Source: Balanoglossus misakiensis
Lineage: Eukaryota; Hemichordata
Assembly: GCA_040954595.2 (NCBI GenBank)
Contig: CM082594.2
Coordinates: 11,098,001-11,162,000 of the forward strand
Length of the DNA stretch: 64,000 nt
Reading direction: 5' to 3'
The notes under the pieces were generated by a model. It searched no databases. It worked only from the letters and a program-made list of their open reading frames with translations, and had not been told where the DNA came from. The translations under genes and the position numbers were made by a program. Shown piece after piece: positions 11,260-24,500 of the stretch (its first letter is position 1; each line of letters starts with the position of its first letter).

Positions 11260-14188
11260 ATGAAGAGCCCACCTATATTATTTGCTTGGCGGCCATCATT
11301 ATTTTCACACTTTATTTGAATGCCAAAACTGAGTAAACCCAGTGTTGTTGGTTTTCGCGGATGGGTTTCGGACGGGACTGTTCACCAATCGGATTAAACA
11401 ACATGCCAGCATTTGAAATCAAATCTTATGATTTTTCTATTCAATAGTGATTTATACGCGAAGCAATAAAACATTTATTAAAAAGGGCATTATATTTTCT
11501 GATACCTTTATGTTATTGTGGGTATAGGAGTAAGCATTCTTAAGAGGTAGGCTAGCAGTCATATTATAAGCTAAGACCAGGTCACTGGCATAGATGGTTT
11601 TTCCAAAATATCTACCCGGTTATAAACACTGTTGAGTCCCTCTTTAATACACAGTACATTGTACTGTAAGAAATCTCATCTTTGTACATGTAATTTGGGG
11701 GACTCAAGACTGCATGAGTAGAGAACGCCTTCCTGTTATGTATCCTCGTTCGACAAAAGCCAATTCAGAGGCTTGCTTGAAGACAGGGCAGCTGTTCTTT
11801 CCGCCGCGTAGCTTGTACTAGCCATTGCATAATGTCTGTAGTTGAGAAACATTGTTAATAAAATTCCATGAAATTAAATTTATTAAATTGAAGTCGTACA
11901 TTTGTCAGGAACGCTTGCATTAGCAAATGTTACATGTCCATGTGTAAAATAAGCGGGTATATCAGTATGTAATAGACAGACAGAGGAGATGATATCTGAA
12001 CTATAGGAATGATTACATCCTGTACTTGTATGGCTTCTTATGGAGTTTCTAAAACCTGGCTGGTTTCATAATCATGAATTTGTAAATATTAGTTTATTGT
12101 AAGTCATTAAGTGTAATTCATACAATTGCCGTGGCATGAAATCTCCTCTTTACACGACCACGTGTATTTCTAGAAAATCTTTCAAGAAAACGGTGAATAT
12201 CCTCAGGTCAGGAAATCCCCTCAGCTGACCTTTGACCTTTAACCTCCGTGTATCTTTCGCTGGAAGTTCCCCGTAGCGACCGACCACCTGCTCCAGCGTA
12301 CAGCCGAAAATTTTCCTCAAATTATAAGAAAATTTGGTGAACAAGCGTCCATGGTTTCAATATAGGCTGCCCAAACCCCACCTACAAGGAGGAAGTTCTA
12401 ACTTCACGGAAAATACACGGTAAGGTTCTGTTTGTATATTTCATTTGTTTGTTATCGTAGGTCACGCCTCCGTCAGCTCCACGTGCGCTCTAGCCTGTAG
12501 CCAGTAAACACAGCCATGCCGCCGTGCAGAGCTGAGGTTCGACGTGGCCGTCCAACCTTCCAACAACATACAATATAGAGTTCGAATGGGCCTGGCTGCA
12601 ATAATTTACGGTTTTGCCCACAACTCCAAGAACAACACACTCACTGACGCAGGCTACCGTCCAATGCGGCCAACGCTAATGCAACGTGCTCACAGGTGAA
12701 ATAAGGTCACGTACGTAATGACCAGCCATATTAATTTAGAGGTGACGTCAGATATTGACGACAAAAGTAAGACAATGTTTTCATGTGCCTTCAAAATACT
12801 TTATTTTGCTTCTGTAATATTCTGTGGAAAATTTCTCGTGTCAGTAGCTGATATCAACATGTGAAATTTACTTCAATTGAATTTAATAGCGCCAGCTAGC
12901 GGTCATGAAGAAATCTCTACCAGTATTTCTGGTATAATCAAACATAAAGGCCCAGGTAAATTTTCATTAATAAACTCTGCGAATCCAGAGTTAAACACAT
13001 TTCATAATTATGATTTTCTCTTTGGCTTCCGCCAAATAAATATGTCTTAAAAGACAAGAGCTCGTACATTGCACAATAATACACAACAAAAGCTTAACTG
13101 TTCGTTTCAAGTGTCTTCAATATAAGCAAAAGTACGTAAGTTTTAACCGTGTATTTCCACAAAAAATGTCATTCAAAGTCTTGATATGTAAGTAGTCTCC
13201 CAAAAGTTCAACCACAGTCTAAAGAGTTTGATATTGCCTGTTTGTACAAAATAAAGAAAAACAGATAATTCCATTTCTTAAAATTTTATAGTGGTCAGAT
13301 TTGAGTGGATAGATATACATGTGTACTTGCAGATTGTAAAAAATCTAATAGAGTTACAATCGCCTATGACGAAAAGACTGTTTCACTAAACGCAAAGACA
13401 GTTAAAAATCGCAGATTTGGATCAATAAATGTACAGGTATAACTTGTTTACAAGTTGAAGGAGTTTCACCCATTTTCAGTCCGGTGCGAGGTGACCCTAA
13501 CACAGTACATCACTCAACCATGAAGCATTTGAAACAGTTACAAAAGACAGTTACGAAGAAAGGCTGACCAGACAACAAAATTTAGTCAGCCGTAACGGAG
13601 GGGTATGACGCTGACGTCATACCTAATGGTGTTGTGATGATTTGGCATTTTGAAGAAAATAAGATGGCGCTAGCTAGACATGAACCATGCACTTTTCATT
13701 TCATGTAACACTTCATATTGTACCATATCCATGTTTTACCAGGTTTTGTGATGTACTTATCAAATCAGCGACTTTCTTGTTTGATGTCGTAAAGTGTAGC
13801 TATAATGGTGAGAGTAGGTATCTCAGAACATTTTCCCGCAACAAGATCAAAGAAATGGAATAAAGTATAGGTTATCAAAGTTGATGGAACCGGGCATGGG
13901 TCCAGAAACCAGGCACCCAAAACTCGGAGCTGAAAATAAAAATCAAGTAAATCTGTATCATTTGCACATGATTGTCACGCAGACAGCAAAGTCCATATAC
14001 ATCATTTATATACAGTGGCCTTGTAGTATTATCAATGGGATCTGTCGATTCTCCGAACTCAATCTTTTGTTTGCAATACCAGTTCAAAGGCCTGTGCTAT
14101 GGAAAAGTACGATTGCTATTGCGTGTGTCTCGCCAATATTTACAAAACTGCAGCACCCTTTTTTTTTAAAGAAACGATTAAACATTCA
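11260..14188. other. Gene-free spacer
   Basis: No convincing exon was seen on either strand. The interval is mostly AT-rich, with a somewhat CpG-rich patch at about 12440-12720 that may be an old dispersed repeat, and a short inverted repeat enclosing a CRE-like site at 13603-13622. Longest ORFs are about 65-70 codons and resemble nothing I recognise. Confidence 0.6.
13603..13622. promoter_or_regulatory. Inverted repeat containing a CRE-like TGACGTCA
   Basis: Two perfect 8-base arms, GTATGACG and CGTCATAC, are separated by four bases. The right arm overlaps a full cAMP-response-element palindrome at 13612-13619. It lies in otherwise featureless spacer. Function is inferred only from the motif. 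Confidence 0.35.
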
Positions 14189-14626
14189 TCATGTTGGTAC
14201 TGTGAACCGCACACCTCTGGTGCGTTCCTTGCTACATGATGAGTTTTGTTCCAATGGTGTGAAAATTTCATTGTCCAAAACAGCGCTGTGTCGGGGACTT
14301 TTGGATTTCTTCTTTTCCCGCAGTCGTCCCGAGTGCGACACGTGCAGTTGCGTCTTCCAAGGCACACTGTAAGTTTTACCGTAATCATATTGCGGGTCGC
14401 AGCGATAATTGTTATTCCTCGTTTCGAACTCGTCTTCGAAATCGTCCAATTGGGCCTCAGCCATCATTTTGGTGATACTGTCTTCGCTGGAGGAACTAGT
14501 CACACTGGATGTATCTGTGTCACTGCCACTGCTCGAAACCATCGCAGGCGACGTCTGGCCATCGTCATAAGAATCTTTCCGAGTAAAGGTGCCTCTTTTT
14601 GACCAACTTATCTTTGATTTGGACAT
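14189..14626 (-). CDS. Unrecognised serine-rich 145-residue protein
   Basis: A single open frame from ATG at 14626 to a stop at 14189. I do not recognise the family. Residues about 27-50 are Ser/Thr/Asp-rich, followed by an acidic segment (LDDFEDEFE) and a basic patch (REKKKSK). The C-terminus reads RTRGVRFTVPT, in which RGVRF fits the loose RVxF consensus for protein phosphatase 1 docking. A plausible 3' splice site (CCTTACAG) sits six bases upstream of the ATG on the minus strand, and a donor-like CTGAG|GTGAGC lies near 15490, so a 5' noncoding exon is possible. CpG density is higher than in the flanks, which favours coding. It could be a lineage-specific gene or a spurious ORF; there are no neighbours to inform function. 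Confidence 0.5.
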   Translation of the reverse strand: MSKSKISWSKRGTFTRKDSYDDGQTSPAMVSSSGSDTDTSSVTSSSSEDSITKMMAEAQLDDFEDEFETRNNNYRCDPQYDYGKTYSVPWKTQLHVSHSGRLREKKKSKSPRHSAVLDNEIFTPLEQNSSCSKERTRGVRFTVPT

Positions 14627-14639
14627 ATTTCTCTGTAAG

Positions 14640-17600
14640 GATATCCTCCCTCTTGCAATCGATTAAAATGTACTTCTTCTGTAGTAACGCTGCCCTTCCA
14701 CCGAGTCCAGTAAAGTTGTCGATGCAGGTCAACTTTAGGACAAACGTGACGTGAAATATTTATCCCAAATTTCCCACGGCAGTTTAGAAAGTCCAAGGAG
14801 GTACGGCAGTTTGTATGGTTCTTTGCCCTTCACAATCCGCAACAATCAACTTTCTGGCCTTCACTAGTGGTGGTTGTTCTTTACTGTTCCGAGCAACAAA
14901 CATACAGTTTGTCCGCGATATATTAAGCCAGTCGATATTTTTGGCTCTTTTGTGCGTACTGCCAAATCCGAATCTATGAAAATTGCGAAACTCCGCTTTC
15001 TTACCGCAAAATTGCGAAACAACCCACTCTGTGTTGATTCTGTGTTTGATCCAAAGTTCTTTTATACGGCAAAGCGGAACCCGACGTCCACTGGTACTAA
15101 TGTAACGGACATCAATCACTTTCAGCGTCTGCTGGTTTCAAACCTCCATCGCACCAAACAGTCAACTCACTTTCTCTCCAGTGTTTATGGAATGTCCAGA
15201 GTCGATTTCAACACCTAGGCAAATCTCCGAGGGAAGAAAATTGGCAACGACCGATGATATGGTTTGGATAGCTTCTGTTCTGGTATAGCTGCTGCTCTAT
15301 TTCTGGACTATTTACAATTGTTTGGGTGACCGTCTGTTCACATGGACTGAACCTGATTATTGTGTGGGGCTGTTTAATATTTCACTCTGCCAATTGAAAT
15401 GCAGATCGGTGAGAGATGCAGGTTGTATATTGGTCGACAGCAGACAGAATGGTCCTGCCGACGTCACAACTGGCATCCGGAGGTCGCTCACCTCAGAAAG
15501 GTGACGTGAACAGTCAGCAGTGAGGCTATTAATCAGCCAAGGTGCCATGTACCTGCCTGGCAGTAGTGTAGGCCTAACTGCAACGGAATAATCGATAACG
15601 AAATCACGAGATAAATTTGATACATGTACCATGCAGTAAATTCGCTCTCAAAGCTGATATATGTCTGTAAGTTTACATACAACAACCTGTTGCGTATATT
15701 TGTAGGCTTATATGGAAATTGGCCGAATTATTTGTCACCTGCCGAGTTCAACGACACCTTTGCTCCAAAGGAAAGAACAGCTCAGTCTATTGTGTTCTGG
15801 GACCAAGTGTCAAACTACAAAGTTTCTATGTGAAGTGTGTTCTTGTTTTTTTAACTGGAAGAGCAAAGTCCTCCATTGACAACACATACATTATGGTCAT
15901 AGAGCGGACAGTTTCTCGCTGATAGGCCTACATCGTGCTGATTTTTATCGTGATGGGTACTAAGGTTGAGAGAGAGAATGAGAGATAATTTTGAAACCAT
16001 TTCTTGCCTTCTATATAATTTAGTCGACTGAAAAGGAGTAAAAAATATACCACCAGATCCATTTTATCAAGTCAAGTAAAAAAACGTGTGCGGGATTTAC
16101 TTTTTGTTGGTCGCATGTAAAGATCTCGGCCTCTGCCAGCTTCAAGTTCTTTCGAGATCCGTGTCCGTTTCTTGTCATCTTGTATAAAATCTTCTGTAAT
16201 ATGTAACCATAGTTCTATATTCTATATTTCTCCCAAAAGAAAATAATCTCTGCTTCTTTAATTCCACAACCAAAGGCTTTCAAAGCAGCATAGTGTCACC
16301 CGATCTTTACCCACATTCTTTGATTCGTCTGACCTCTGCATTCAGGGCATTGTTAGCGGTGTCTTTTGGCCCACTGTAAGAAATCAGTCACCTTACATAC
16401 TACATCTGACCCGCGAGTTTCTATGGGTACCCAGGTAAACAACAATAAACAAGGGAGTGTCTACGACTTAGAGAGAGGGAGAGTGATTTTATTTTATTGC
16501 GTCAATAACTTTTAATCAGGTGTTTAGAAGAAACCTGGAGAGCAATTTGATCGTCGTCATAAAAGTTCGAAAACCCTAACTTTCCATTGGGATTTTTGTG
16601 TGGTAAAATGAACTACAAACAGACAGAAATGTCTTGCAAGAACCTCAATTCTAACGCTCTGTAACCGAACTAATGAAAATCGTACAGTCTGAGACAGATT
16701 TAGTGATTCAAATAGAGTTAGGTTTCAAGTTTATATTGGACGATTCTATCCCAGGATAAAATCGGCAATTTTAAAACTTTTTTTATGGAAAAAGTACTTC
16801 GGTGTCAGTTCTAGTAATTAAGTTTCAAATTTTCTAGCCCTTCGATAAGGCGAGGGTGATGATTTACTTTAATATAATACGTGTAAGAACAAGAAAATCG
16901 AATTCGATACGTGAAAATGATAGAATGTGTCCACCTACGTATGCGAAATGATAAAGTGCGGATGTGCTCAAGTCGTATTTATGGCGTGCGCAATAAACAT
17001 ATTCTCTTTCAAGTACATGTAATGGCACTTGGCGAAAAACAAGAAATGAATGGGGATAAAATATTCAGTCTAGCTTTACCAGATCATAAAATACGCAATA
17101 TGTCTTCAAGGATATTTGTTTTAGCGGGTTGTCCGTATTTCATGACGTTTTGCACAATTGAAAGTCGTTGGCCTTTTTCTGCATGGATGATCATGCGCAC
17201 ACGGAATGACGTCACATTACTTCGCGTCACATATATTACAATGCGGGTATGTTTACTGTTGCTTCTTCGTGTTTGAGAGGAAATTCGGCCGGAAACTTCT
17301 CTTCTTGTCGGTCGACTTCAATTCATTCAATAAATTTAATGATGCAAAAAAACGGACACACACACGCCAGAAAAGTGACGGCCGTATAGAAATCAATGAA
17401 TAAACAAAGAAATTACTGTGTTAATAACTTTTAAATGAAATTTATACCATGTTAATAATTACATGTAGGTGCGTTGCAGACAGTTTTTAATGTGGGCGTT
17501 GGATGGAATTTGGCACACAATAAACAAGTTCAGTGCAAGTTTAATCTTCACCTTAGATACACAGCATTCATTAGAAAAATGTCTGGTGAGAGCTTGTTGA

Positions 17601-17930
17601 TAAATTCCTGCCTGTTGTTCTTTGGTCTTCAACTGGATCCAGTCAATGAAAAAATAAGTAAAAACCATTGTCACAAAAAAGAGGACATTCATATCATTCC
17701 ATGTAGCTGTTGTTTCCTTTTATCATATATCAGTACGAGAGAACCGTGATAAAAACAAGATTTGAGAGTCAAGGACTAGTCAGGGACGTCTTGAGTGTGG
17801 TGTCTTGGAGGTAATGCCATGGAAACGAACCACATGGATACTGGTGCATTATGGGACATTTAAAATGCAAGTCTCCAATATGTGCAAGGAGTTTTTTCAG
17901 TTTTCTTTTTCAATTAAGACAAACACAACC
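14640..17930. other. Gene-free spacer upstream of the serine-rich ORF and downstream of STK11IP
   Basis: Several overlapping ORFs of 60-120 codons occur here (for example 14784-15119 minus, 14874-15218 plus and 16911-17276 plus). None shows a recognisable domain, good splice context or consistent composition. A candidate 5'UTR exon for the 14189-14626 ORF may lie just above 15491 on the minus strand. Nothing else was seen. Confidence 0.5.
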
Positions 17931-17957
17931 ATAAGTACAATTTAATCTCTCTTTCAC

Positions 17958-17963
17958 TTTATT
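17958..17963 (-). terminator. Probable poly(A) signal of STK11IP
   Basis: AATAAA on the minus strand, about 3.57 kb below the preferred STK11IP stop codon. It would close a long 3'UTR. Assignment is inferred from position. Confidence 0.4.
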
Positions 17964-19989
17964 TACGACCAGAAATTACATAAAGTTAAGTTTTACAATT
18001 TCATATTTGCACAGCAAAAATCATATCATTAAATTTTGCTAAATCGCATTATATTCCAGGCAGTAATTTATAAATAAAACAATCATTTTCTTTACAAGTT
18101 CATTTCAAGAATTCATTGTCATCCAATAATCATGCCAAATTCTTCCTATTTGCACTTTTTCATGCAAATATGTTCAAATATCACACGTACATAAAATAAT
18201 TAAACTTTTGTATTCATGCAATAATGGAAGTCAATACCATAAACAGAAATGCTTCGCATATAAGGGTGTGATGTACAGGTGCTTCACAGCTAGAGCTGAT
18301 CAGAGTGAAAGCCAAAACTGGAAATTACAGGGGCGCAAGACGTGAGCATCCATTGTGCTTTGGTACTCCTATGCATCACTTCCTTTCCGGGCAGACATGA
18401 TGTCATAGATACTTCCTGTCGTGCACAGCAACAAAGACTTTTAATAGAATTAACAAGGTGCTGACAACTGACCATCATTGTTGGCTGACAACCATCAATA
18501 CATGATGGTTACTCAAAATAACCACTACAAATTAAACATTAAAAACCCTGTAAATTTGAAAGCAACAGATGAGAAAGATACATGGAAATAGTACATGTAT
18601 CTCCATGATCGAGCTTGTTTAACTCGCCAGTGTCATTTGTAAAAACGTAAATGTCATATATGAGACGAGGGAAGGAATCAAAGTAAAGTACAAAAATGTT
18701 TGTAACCAAGGTAGTTTGAAAATCAAAATTATTTCTAATTTTGTCTGAAACTAACATGTACATGTAAATACAACAATCTGACCTAACTCAGTAAAGGTGA
18801 GAATTGCAGGTGGATATTGGATTTGTTGAACGAGTTCCTGCAGATTAGATGTATAGTCTTTTTCCTGTCATGAGTATCTCAACACACTTCCTTCAATTCA
18901 TTGTTACCAACAAAATGATTTCCTGCGACAGTAATAACAGCAAGTCCGGCCGGTGCTAACACTGTATCCATGCAAGAAATGCTTTGTTTTCACAAAGTGA
19001 CAGGATATTCATAAACCTGTGATTGCCTGATATCCTCAGGTGGACCTGGATGTCAATGACCACTTTATCTGCTGACATCAAGGTCTCTTGCTTAAAAACA
19101 AAGAAAATGCTGCTTTCTGTGTCCACAACTATTCTACAAACTGTTTGACAGGTTTACCTGTCCACTTCCTTTGAGTAGGTTATTATTTTCAACCCCAATC
19201 AGAGGAAACAACCAGGGCCATTGTCGATATGGCCAAAATATTCACACTTAAATGAGTTCACCAAGGTCACTATATCACTTAACAACAATAGTCTATCACC
19301 GATAGACTGTTCTACACACAGTTCCACCAGACTTGTTCAGATAACCTACTAACCAATCAGCCTTGACACTAAGCCATTTTTTATGAAGTGTTTGTTCTTC
19401 AAGGACTGCGAATATTGTTTTGATGTGCAGCTAATATGCTATGCTGTTTGGGTCTTTCATCTATGAATCTACAAAGATAGTTCCTGCACTGATGTAAGGA
19501 TCTGCTGGGTTGATCCACAGCCAGGGTTTCATGTACTTATTCACAAAACACATTATCAAAACAATCTTTGTCCCTCAACTGCCCCCTGGAATAATGATGG
19601 AAATCTGATGTTTTGGTCTGTTGCCAGATTTTACTATCAATCCCCTTTTATCAAATTTTTTATCCAAACAGCGCTTATCGGCAGAGAATAGAAACTTTGG
19701 CACAACTGTCGCTAAATAGTGGCATGATGAAATGTGGGGCATTTTATCTGATTTCCTGCCAAACTTTGAACGTGTTGAAAAATTTAAAGGGACATAATTG
19801 CTCTTTTCTCCCCACACTATTTTGACTTTTTTGTTTCATGCTAGTGGTTAGGTTGTTTTCCAAATCACATTGAATTGTCGGTCATTGCAGCACCACTATC
19901 TTTATCTGCTTGTCTTCTATGTACTACACGTACTTTGATGATGTCATCAGTTTCAGTACTCATTCTACAGTTTAGTGGTAACCCTTGTA

Positions 19990-20620
19990 CTTAGACATGT
20001 ACACAGATCCAGTGTCAATGATATGGTCTTCTCAGACAGGGCTATTCAAAGTTCAAGTTCAACAGTACCATAGAGGCATTGTGACATTGTCAGCAAGTTC
20101 AATGGTAGTATAATACAGCCACCACCATCAGCATAGTTAGTTTGGACATATTGGCCGGGTTATTTTTAAACTTGGACAGTTTGTACTTGTCTGAATGAAT
20201 TTTTAAAGTGCCATGACAAATGGTGGAACAGATCTATTGTCAATGATGTGGTCACCATGGTTACTGGACTATTTATGAACTTCAAGGTCACTGGTGTCAT
20301 AGAGTCCCTGTGAATGGTATTGTCAAACAGATCAATGATAGTTTACATGGAAAGTCAATGGCCACCCTAGATCGATAGTGGACCTATTTTCTTCAGTTAA
20401 AACTCAGTAGTGATTCTGAACAATTGTCAACGACATTGTCATTCTAGACTTAGACAGTGGGCTACTTTTGAAGTTCAAAATCAATGTCACCATACAGATC
20501 CATTCTCAGCACAAGGTCAGCTGGAGGACAGGAGACCTTTTTTTTCTAAATTTGAACTCGGTCATGGAACTGTGACAGTGTAAGTGATAATGTCATCATG
20601 ACCCAGGCCACTTGTTTATT
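19990..20620. repeat. Degenerate tandem repeat, unit about 100-115 bases
   Basis: A recurring pattern appears on the plus strand: a core like TTGTCAATGATGTGGTC, then a GGACTATTT-like element, a GAAGTTCAAGGTCA-like element and GTGTCATAGA. The clearest copies of the core start near 20012, 20238 and 20427, with weaker ones between and after. Unit boundaries were judged by eye. Confidence 0.45.
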
Positions 20621-21525
20621 CCCCACAGTTGTAGATCAGCTGAGGTGTTTATATCTCTACTGATGACAGTCAACCTGACCAGGTGGGCTAGGTTTATAGT
20701 TCTGAATCAATGCTGCAAATAATTCAAAATACCCTGTCTTTGTGGGAATCTCAATTTCACTTCAAAACAACACAGGTTTCTAACTCCTACACACAAAGGT
20801 TACTACTTAAAAATCCACCAACTTTGATGGACCCTTCACCCTAACCATTGAATAAATCAAATCCCCTACTTAGTAAACTCTTGACCTTCAGTAAAGGCTC
20901 TTCCAGACAAACGCCATTGTTAGTTTTCTGAGGTCATTTCAGGCCACAGATTTTTGCTTTAATATTGCTGTAAAACAAATCAATATAACAATGGCTTTCA
21001 TTTTACATGATGACCTTAAGTGACCCCATGAGCATGTAGCTGATTGGTTAATTTGACTTCAAATGCTACATTTATACTTTGGTAAATGTACATTGCACAT
21101 ATCTCGTCTTCAAAAATTTACCCTTTTTTTGAAAAAGAAAATGAATCACTGTTGTATCAGCATTCATATAAACAAAAACTTAACTGTAAGAACGCCAGCA
21201 AATCGTTTGTTTCTCAGTATTTGTGTAAAAAAATAACAGTCACTGCCGATGACTATTTCAGTGTCATATTCTGGCACTGACAAAACCTTTATATAAAGGT
21301 TTCAGCAAATAAATAAACTATCCATGCTTCTTAATCTTGAAATTACAGTTTGACTGAAAGATGGACTGGCTGCTTTATCCAGTTCTTGTGGCAAGACACG
21401 TTGCATATTTCTGTTCTTTGAGCTTCTTGTTGATCACTATACCTCGGGGTCCATCAAAGCACCATCCTTTCCATCACACACAGATGAGGCGATGGGCCAT
21501 CCATCTCATAACAGCTGATACTTAT

Positions 21526-24500
21526 TTATAGATCCTGCAATAAAAAACAGAGAAATGCGTCAAAGCTTTCATCTGAAATGCCGCAACATGCACCCTGATT
21601 ATTACACTAAATATTATTTTTAGATTCAAGGTTGCTAATCAGATAATTTAAAGAGCTCTGTCCATTTAGAAATGTTGCCTTCAATATCAACCAGGTTCTA
21701 TTCACATACATGTACATGTATCTAGGTCAGAATGTGTTAGAGATGATATTATCTGTGTAAAATTATAGTAAATTATAAATTTATTTTTCTTGATGAAATA
21801 TATTTTAAACAAAGGGTATGATTAGCACAGTGGTTTTTTTCATAACATGGCTAGTGTTACAAGATTTACTGTGACAGCCCTCTTGATAAAACATTATTAA
21901 TTTCACATCAATGTTGATAAAAATATGACCACTCAATGTACCTCTTTGAGCTGGTTACCGCTTCATCAGATAAAGACAGGAAACTAGATTATATGAACAG
22001 ACTCAGGTATGGTATCTGATTTGCACTCTGGAAAAACACGTGAAGGTTATTACATCATTTAACCTTTTCAGTTTCAGATAAAATTTATAACTTATTAGGT
22101 ATTCGGAGTGTAGGAATTTTGTCAAAACAACTGAAAAGTGTGCAAATATCTGGAACGGTTCAAGCTCCATTTTTTTAATGTTCTAGCTTCATCTTTATGC
22201 ACTGGTTGGTACACTTGTTTCTGAAGTGGGTGGGACGGTTTCAATGTAGCCAGTGGAGAAATTCATGCAGATTTGCTGAGAGCGGCAGCTGTATGTTAAA
22301 ACATGATGAAAGTAGATAACCCAGGCTACATCATGAGTACATTGTAGAGCGATGTAGAGACAGTTACCAAAAGACATTTACCAGCTGGACTTTTCTCATC
22401 CATCAGTTAGGGTTATGCCCGGGGGGTTAGGTGCCCAATAACTGGGAGGAACAGGGAGGTACATGGTGGACTGCAACTCTTACATGGTCTATGCCATTTG
22501 TGTCACATCGAACTCTGAGATGCGAGTATTTTCTAAAGGAATATTGTGTCCATACATGAAAAATGAGACACTCTGTCAATATTTATTGATGGAACTTGAG
22601 ACAAGTTTTGAGCGCAAACAATCAGAGTTAGGTGCGGACACACGCAACAGTGTGGGTGGATATTGTCTTTGCATGGATTACCGGCTTGCTGTAAAGCACA
22701 GATTCTGCTTGTAATTACTTGAGACTTCCGTACTGTGTGGGATATAAAGTAATTGATATATTCGATGGAACCAGGTGTGGTATCATTTTCATTCTATATT
22801 GAAGCAGCCAGCTTTGCCATGGGGATAGGGGAGGGGGTGGCCACACACAATCTGTTCAAGATGCAGGTGTGTCGCGTCAGTAACAGGAATGTTTGTGTTT
22901 ATTGTGTGACATCCAGGCCTGGCAACCGACTTGGTTTTTGTTTGATTCCGTGGTGACAGACATAAACAAGACGACTAGATACATCTCTGAGATCCAGAAA
23001 AGTCAAAGCCACAACCCTTCGGGTAGTTTAGTTTAGAAAATCAGGAGAAATTATCCCTGTTCTGACTGGTTCCGGCTGGTTGCCTGTTTTCACCACACAA
23101 GCTGAGTCTCAATGGAGCTGCACTTAGCAAAGTTGAATCTCGGTTCATAACTTCCTTGTACCCTGAATCACCTTTGAAATTCCCAAAATAAACTGTTGGT
23201 ACTAATGGAAAGATCTAGAAGCTACAATGCTATATGTTTGAAAAACTTTAAATGGTCCATGGTTTGTCAATGGATGGGCTAGTCCATTTGCCAGATGAGA
23301 GGGGTGAATCCCAGCTGTGACAAGCACTATCTCTTTTCTGTCAAGGGTGAGAAACTCTGTTTTGAGTTTTACTCTGTGAGCAGAAGAACCAAGTCAACAA
23401 AAGCCCATATTGAAATCAGACAATTGCATTGCCTCAGAAATGAGGAAGAAAGGGTTAACAAAAGAGCTTATCTGTCTGGCCATCCAGAAGATCAAAACAT
23501 CTATTTTGTCCTCAAGATCAAAACATCTCTCGAAGAAAGGAAGACAGAGAAAAACACAGACAAAAACACAGTGACTCAGATGTGTCGAAGACAGCATGAT
23601 GAATAGACCATTCTGATCAAAGGGAGTTACCGCATGATGTTTACCAACACTGTAGAAACCCCTCCCCTGTACTATATGGCACACACTCAGCTAGCTGCAA
23701 AGAGATCTGTCCTTGTATATTTGCAAAGTTTCAATCCTTGGTGAGGATTTTCAGCTATACATGTCAAACTTGTATAAACCTGTGCAGACAGAACTACCAC
23801 AATGACTGTGGTGTAAAACACAACAAAGAAGCAAAAGCAGAACATGTCTTGTAAATTGACAGTTAAAGTAGTTAATTGCCTTTTGACCACCACTTTGGTT
23901 TAACCCTGTGTTATTTAGTAATCAGTGGGCACTTTGCATTGAGGGAATTAGGGGTGGTAGGGTTAATGGTTAATGTGAGAGATGAACTTTTTGTGTGTGA
24001 TTCGTTGGTCAATGCAGTGGGCGTAATATGGGGGTGAATTTCAATGAAGTTGGGCAAGTCTGGGCCCTAAATGGCAAAGGTTGGTGAGTAATGCTTTGAG
24101 GTGCTCTCCCATATAATTGCATCCCTTGCAGTGGTTTCCGCTGTCAGTAAAAATTCTCCTAAATCCAGATATGAAACTTCCCAAAGAATATACCCTCACT
24201 GAATGACAAACAAGGCTGAGTCTTCATTCACCGACCTGTGTGGTTTTCAAATAGATCGCTTCCTAAAATTAATAGACAGAAACGAATGACTTATGATGGC
24301 TATCATAAAACACTGCTGCCAATAGCTCAGTGAATAAAACAGCTCTGAGAATAGGGTGCTTTTTACAGCAACTTGAATACATGACTGACAGACTCCAACG
24401 TCTCATGTGATCAACAGAAGCCAATGTTTACAGCAGAGTATAACTATAAATGTAAATCCTGCTTCTGAACTTTTGCTCTTTTCATATGCAAGTGATCTCA

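Larger units (their letters stand above)
17935..21525 (-). other. STK11IP: Probable 3'UTR of STK11IP
   Basis: The region follows the proposed terminal exon (acceptor at 21535, stop at 21526-21528) and contains no ORF with domain similarity. It is AT-rich, with a degenerate tandem repeat at about 19990-20620. The downstream limit rests on the AATAAA at 17958-17963. If the STK11IP frame instead ends in exon 19 (stop at 25977), this region would be intergenic. Confidence 0.45.

Noticed and set aside
14784-15218. Overlapping plus- and minus-strand ORFs of 111-114 codons
   Set aside because: Neither resembles a known family. They overlap antisense and have no clear splice or poly(A) context, so I cannot support either as a gene.
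16911-17276. 121-codon plus-strand ORF
   Set aside because: Irregular composition and no recognisable domain. This length is expected by chance in a spacer of this size.
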